Source of the DNA: Candidatus Brocadiales bacterium
GTDB taxonomy: Bacteria > Planctomycetota > Brocadiia > Brocadiales > Bathyanammoxibiaceae
Length of the DNA stretch: 8,296 nucleotides
Direction: 5' to 3'
Assembly: GCA_030586765.1 (NCBI GenBank)
Contig: JAUQZZ010000044.1
Coordinates: forward strand, 1 to 8,296
Shown: in pieces, positions 4,931 to 8,296 of the stretch
How positions within the stretch are numbered: the first letter of the stretch is position 1
Layout: every line of letters begins with the position of its first letter
Made by a program: the position numbers and the translations under genes
The notes under the pieces: model-generated
Told to the model about the DNA's origin: nothing
The model's input: the letters and a program-made list of their open reading frames with translations, nothing else
Databases searched by the model: none

Positions 4931-7927
4931 TTATTGTGAAATGAGCCTGGTGAGTTCCTCCAGGTCTATGGGCTTACCAATGATGAAGTCTGCCCCCAGG
5001 TCCTCCTTTTTTATAGAATCTAGTGTCCCCAGGCCGCTAATTATCCCCACTTTTGGTCTTTTCTCAAGGATTTTTACTGCCTCCAGGACATCCCACCCTG
5101 AGAAGTCTGGCATAGCCAGGTCGCAGAGGAGGAGGTCGAAACTTTTTTTGTAAAGGAGTTTAATGGCCTTAGCCCCGCTGGTTATGATGTGCACTTTATG
5201 ACCCTCCTGGGTAAGGGCTTTGCTGAGGAATCTGCATATCTCCTTCTCGTCATCCACCACCAGGACCTGTAGGGGCACGACATGTCGTGCCCCGACTTTC
5301 AGGGATGCCTGTCCGCCTGAGGTGGATGCCCTTTCGCTAGATTCGCTACGCTTACTGCAAACCTCAGAGAGTAGGCGGGTGGCGGGTAGCTTTATGGTAA
5401 TGGTGCTACCCTTATCTAACTGGCTGTCCACGGATATCTCGCCCCCGTGGCGGGTAATGATACCGTAGGCAACACTCATACCCAGTCCACTACCCGCAAC
5501 ACCTTTTGTGGTGAAGAAGGGGTCAAAGATTTTTTTCTGCACCTCCTTGCTCATACCTATGCCAGTATCTGAAATGCTCAGCAGGACGCAATCCTTCTGT
5601 CCGCCTGATTCTGCTTTAGGCGGACTCTCAGGTATCCAGGTGCGGAGGGTGAGGGTTCCTCCTTTTGGCATGGCATCCAGGGCATTATTTACTATATTTA
5701 ATAGGGCCTCTCTTAACTCTGCTGGATTGCCCAGGATAGGCGGGACGGAAGAGAGCCCCTTTATATCAACCTTATAGGTGATGCCCTTGGCCTGGGCCAT
5801 ATCCTTCCATCTGTGCCTGGAGAAGTCGATAACCTCTTTTACTAATTTTTTTATGTCCAGGGGAAGGAGCTGGGACACGTCGGTCTTTAACTTGGTGAAT
5901 TCTTGCAACCTTTGAACGGTCTCGGCACCGTCGAGGGTGGCCCTGCGTACGACCTGGAGTCCTTCGTTGAGTTCCTCCATGTTTTCGTAGCTCTTCTGGA
6001 GGAGTTGAACGTTGCCAAGAATGATGGCAAGTACATTATTAAAGTCATGGGCTACACCTGAGGCTACCTCCCCCAGGGCCTTCAGCTTCTCAGATTGAAG
6101 GAGACGGTCCTGTAATTTCTTCTCCTCCGTGATGTCTTTAGCAATGTGTACTACGGCAATTACCTCGCCGTTGTCACCCAGGATAGGAGAAGTAGTCATC
6201 AGGAAGGTGCCCCCCAAGTGGGGGTCATCTATCTCCACCATTGTCGGGGCGCGTGTCTGGAGGGTCCTGGCCATGGGGCAGGTAGGCCAGGGGTGATTAA
6301 GACCATGAAAGATATGATAACAGTTTTGGCCTACCAACTTATTTGGAGTGGTATTAAATCGCTCCGCAGCGGCCTTATTTGCCCTGAGGATACGAAAGCT
6401 TGTGTCATGGATAGTTACTAGTTCAGAGATAGAATCAAAGGTCTCTTCCCACTGGGTCTTCGCCCTCCTTACCAGTTCAAAGAGTCGGGCATTTTCCAGG
6501 GCCACGGAGGCCTGGGCGGCATACATTTCCAGCATCCTCATCTCAAAGTCTTTAGGGTGGTAGGGTTCTGGAAAGAAGAGGGTTATGGCTCCCATGACCC
6601 CTCTACCCTTCCCGGGTATAGGAATGCTCAGAAGGCTCTTATAGCCGGCCTCCTTTAGGATGCCCTTAAAGCCTTCCAGCTTGGATTCGGCCTCTATCTC
6701 GGGGATAACGTAAGGGCTCTTGGAGAAGGCCGGGGGCAGTAGGGGCACGTTGCAACGTGCCCCTACTCCTCCGCCTGAGGCGGATGCCCTTATGCCATGG
6801 GTGGACACCTCGTAACGGGATGGGTCTTCTGGGTCAAAGATACATACCTGAGAGCTACTTCCCTTTAACAATTTAGTAACGCTAGCAGCAATTTTTTCCC
6901 GAAGGGTGTTAAGGTCTAGTTCCTTTATCAGCTCCAGGGCGGCTCGATGGAGTTGTTGTAGTTCAACTAATTGCACGCTTAGGTCCCTATAGGCCCCGAT
7001 GTTTACTATGGCCAGGGACAACTGGGGGACTATCTGCCAGAGGATGTCAAACTGCTCAGGGGAGAAGTTCCCTGCCTTTCGGCTCTCTAGGGCCAGCACA
7101 CCAATAGTCTTGCCTTTATATTCCAGGGGAAAGCCCAGCCGCGACAGGATGCCATCAGGAGATGTGGAGGTCTTACCAAACTCCTCTACAACGGGCCTTG
7201 CAGTGGTAATAACCCTCTCTAAAAGGCTACTTACAGGGAGGGTCTCCCTTTTTTCTGTCTCGGAAGGGATATATCCTTTTTCCTCAGAAGGGACTATCTT
7301 AACAGTATCGAAGTCTATTATCTTCTTCAGTTCCTGATTGATGATTTCCGAGAGGTCTTTTATATCTATGCTTGAGGCTATGGCCCTGTTTATATTGCCT
7401 ACCAGTCTTTTTTCCTTCTGCCGTTTTTCTCTCTCGGTTATATCCGCCATCAAGCCCACGAAGCCCTTGGGTTGGCCCTGGCTGTCTCGCACAGGGGCCA
7501 GGGAGAAGCCGTGGAGGATAGTCTTGCCATCCTTTCTTATGGCCTGTCCCTCCCCCCTCCACTTTTCCCCCGAGAGGAGTCTTTTTTGATGCTGCGCCAG
7601 CAGATAGCGGTCTTCTTTACTGAAGAGGACCTTGATGTTTTTCCCTAGAATCTCTTCTTTCTTCCAGGCATAGATATCCTCAGCGCCCTTATTCCAGCTA
7701 GTTATATTGCCTTCTAAATCCGTGGCCACTACGGCTGTAGATACATTTTCCAGTACAGTCTTGTAGTGTTCCTCTGACTCCTTAAGGGTCTGGGTATGCA
7801 GGACTATCTCTTTTGCTCTCTGAAGGAGGGTCCTTGCCTCTTCCCAGAGTTCCGGGGTAATGCCCTTGGTGGTCAGGCGCTGGAAATCTTCCAGGAGGGA
7901 TAAGGTATCTTCTATATCCCTGTCCAT
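4931..7927 (-). CDS. Soluble hybrid histidine kinase, PAS-GAF-GAF-PAS-HisKA-HATPase-REC
   Basis: A 998-residue sensor kinase with no membrane segment, hence cytoplasmic sensing. Domains: PAS (about 52-167), GAF (173-312), GAF (322-485), a second PAS (487-602) carrying C536, H538, H541, H545 and C550, then HisKA with phospho-acceptor H627 in VAHDFNN. The ATPase domain has N-box NIVNNALDA (about 744-752), G1 DTGIG (787-791), FDPFFTT and G2 GSGLG (812-816). The C-terminal receiver has D892/D893, phospho-acceptor D936, S964 and K985. No phosphotransfer (Hpt) domain is present. Palindromic repeats are translated in three places: GAF2 (about 379-397), the ATPase domain between N-box and G1 (768-777), and the ATPase-receiver linker (863-887). 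ATG at 7927 is preferred because AAGGA lies 9 bases upstream; the ATG at 7936 touches that site. It is the first gene of the set, and probably feeds the receiver and the NtrC-type activator. Confidence 0.96.
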   Translation of the reverse strand: MDRDIEDTLSLLEDFQRLTTKGITPELWEEARTLLQRAKEIVLHTQTLKESEEHYKTVLENVSTAVVATDLEGNITSWNKGAEDIYAWKKEEILGKNIKVLFSKEDRYLLAQHQKRLLSGEKWRGEGQAIRKDGKTILHGFSLAPVRDSQGQPKGFVGLMADITEREKRQKEKRLVGNINRAIASSIDIKDLSEIINQELKKIIDFDTVKIVPSEEKGYIPSETEKRETLPVSSLLERVITTARPVVEEFGKTSTSPDGILSRLGFPLEYKGKTIGVLALESRKAGNFSPEQFDILWQIVPQLSLAIVNIGAYRDLSVQLVELQQLHRAALELIKELDLNTLREKIAASVTKLLKGSSSQVCIFDPEDPSRYEVSTHGIRASASGGGVGARCNVPLLPPAFSKSPYVIPEIEAESKLEGFKGILKEAGYKSLLSIPIPGKGRGVMGAITLFFPEPYHPKDFEMRMLEMYAAQASVALENARLFELVRRAKTQWEETFDSISELVTIHDTSFRILRANKAAAERFNTTPNKLVGQNCYHIFHGLNHPWPTCPMARTLQTRAPTMVEIDDPHLGGTFLMTTSPILGDNGEVIAVVHIAKDITEEKKLQDRLLQSEKLKALGEVASGVAHDFNNVLAIILGNVQLLQKSYENMEELNEGLQVVRRATLDGAETVQRLQEFTKLKTDVSQLLPLDIKKLVKEVIDFSRHRWKDMAQAKGITYKVDIKGLSSVPPILGNPAELREALLNIVNNALDAMPKGGTLTLRTWIPESPPKAESGGQKDCVLLSISDTGIGMSKEVQKKIFDPFFTTKGVAGSGLGMSVAYGIITRHGGEISVDSQLDKGSTITIKLPATRLLSEVCSKRSESSERASTSGGQASLKVGARHVVPLQVLVVDDEKEICRFLSKALTQEGHKVHIITSGAKAIKLLYKKSFDLLLCDLAMPDFSGWDVLEAVKILEKRPKVGIISGLGTLDSIKKEDLGADFIIGKPIDLEELTRLISQ
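5269..5326. repeat. Two palindromes in the kinase's ATPase-receiver linker
   Basis: A 28-base palindrome at 5269-5296 (arms GTAGGGGCACGACA; one mismatch between arms) is translated as VGARHVVPL. It is followed by a 15-base unit at 5312-5326 with one mismatch, translated as STSGG. The same pair, in the same order and the same reading frames, occurs in GAF2 of this gene. Confidence 0.85.
5599..5625. repeat. Inverted repeat in the kinase's ATPase domain
   Basis: GTCCGCCT (5599-5606) and AGGCGGAC (5618-5625) with an 11-base loop, translated as SPPKAESGGQ. It looks like the 15-base palindrome opened by extra bases. It lies between the N-box and the G1 box. Confidence 0.8.
6738..6784. repeat. Two palindromes in the kinase's second GAF domain
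   Basis: A 30-base perfect palindrome at 6738-6767 (arm AGTAGGGGCACGTTG) is translated as VGARCNVPLL. It is followed by TCCGCCT-G-AGGCGGA at 6770-6784, translated as SASGG. The inner 28 bases are identical to the core of the palindrome at the right end of the window (8256-8283). Confidence 0.9.
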
Positions 7928-7936
7928 GGACACCAT

Positions 7937-7941
7937 TCCTT
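7937..7941 (-). promoter_or_regulatory. Ribosome binding site of the kinase gene
   Basis: AAGGA on the minus strand directly touches the ATG at 7936 but is 9 bases from the ATG at 7927, so it supports the latter as the start. Confidence 0.55.
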
Positions 7942-7968
7942 ATAAAGAGGTACTTATAGGTTACCTTT

Positions 7969-7985
7969 TACATATTGCGTGCCAA
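7969..7985 (-). promoter_or_regulatory. Candidate sigma-54 promoter of the kinase gene
   Basis: The minus strand reads TTGGCACGCAATATGTA. The -24 part TTGGCACG is perfect; the -12 part has GT instead of GC after the correct 10-base gap, and two other positions differ (14 of 17 match). The predicted start near 7958 would give a leader of about 22-31 bases containing AAGGA, which is well placed. The altered -12 makes it a weak or non-functional candidate. Confidence 0.4.
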
Positions 7986-8242
7986 AAGTCTTGATAGGGG
8001 AGGCTTCTAGCCTCCTTACAAAAGATATATAACTTGTAGTGGTCTAGCCATGCCATAAGCAGGTCTGCCTTCGGCATGGCTTGCTCGACTTAAAGATGGA
8101 GCAGAGCAAGCTCTGCCACTACAACTTCCGTTCTGTAGTGAGCACAGCGAATTTAGCCTTAGGCTTTGTCCCCAAGATTTATAGATTACCTCTTACATGA
8201 GACCTATGCGATATTCTTTTTGCTGTCATTTTCACGTTGTGA
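7986..8242. repeat. Upstream region of the kinase with a TTGTAGTGG-bounded element
   Basis: No gene is supported from 7937 to the window end. A hairpin GGAGGCT-TCT-AGCCTCC lies at 7999-8015. A 91-base element at 8034-8124 has perfect 9-base terminal inverted repeats, TTGTAGTGG and CCACTACAA. It contains the stems GCCATGCC/GGCATGGC and GCAGAGC-AA-GCTCTGC (8101-8116) and shares GGAGCAGAGCAAG with the element at 933-1021. A partial further copy begins TGTAGTG at 8134, and AGCCT-T-AGGCT lies at about 8154-8164. The remainder to 8242 shows no assignable feature. Confidence 0.7.
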
Positions 8243-8296
8243 TACCTCTGAGATGGTAGGGGCACGTTGCAACGTGCCCCTACCATCTCAGAGGTA
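8243..8296. repeat. 54-base perfect palindrome at the window end
   Basis: Bases 8243-8269 are the exact reverse complement of 8270-8296 (27-base arms, no spacer, centre TTGCAA). The inner 28 bases (8256-8283) are the GTAGGGGCACG-type repeat also found at 6739-6766. The outer 13 bases on each side are not seen elsewhere in the window. The arm is cut only by the end of the sequence. Confidence 0.9.

Noticed and set aside
7299..7562. Second minus-strand frame inside the kinase gene
   Set aside because: It overlaps fully with the kinase's PAS/GAF coding in another frame and shows no domain pattern.

Overview
The window is bacterial DNA in which all six convincing genes lie on the minus strand. 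It encodes a two-component signalling module that ends in a sigma-54-dependent activator, plus two small-heat-shock-like (Hsp20/CS-fold) proteins. Reading in the direction of transcription (right to left), the genes are: a soluble hybrid histidine kinase of about 1000 residues (PAS-GAF-GAF-PAS-HisKA-HATPase-REC, 4931-7927); an Hsp20-family protein (4143-4640); a single-domain receiver (3378-3839) coupled directly to an uncharacterised 191-residue protein (2802-3377); an NtrC-type activator with all its catalytic motifs (1052-2521); and a second Hsp20-like protein whose N-terminal layout recalls the gas-vesicle accessory family GvpH (292-831).

Two sites match the sigma-54 -24/-12 consensus. 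One, at 4643-4659, is a near-perfect match that abuts the start of the Hsp20 gene at 4640. The other, at 7969-7985, is weaker and lies 22-31 bases upstream of the kinase. With the NtrC-type gene nearby, this suggests a circuit in which kinase, receiver(s) and activator control Hsp20 expression and perhaps the kinase itself. The signal and the target process cannot be read from the sequence. Gas-vesicle or stress-chaperone control is an inference from the GvpH-like protein.

The gaps between genes (about 200-360 bases) are filled with short palindromic repeats: a 15-base TCCGCCTNAGGCGGA unit, a GTAGGGGCACG-type 28-base palindrome, TGTAGGGC-type hairpins, and roughly 90-base elements bounded by TTGTAGTGG/CCACTACAA. 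The first two families also occur inside three of the genes. There they are translated without breaking the frame, as low-complexity inserts such as SASGG, SALGG, PPKAE and VGARCNVPL. This is the most unusual property of the window.

Both ends of the window fall in repeats: a 55-base direct repeat begins at base 1, and a 54-base perfect palindrome ends at the last base. The window may therefore be a whole short contig broken at repeats. Sigma-54 control, GTG starts, PAS/GAF-rich kinases and dense intergenic palindromes would fit an uncultured Desulfobacterota- or Nitrospirota-like bacterium, but this placement is weak.
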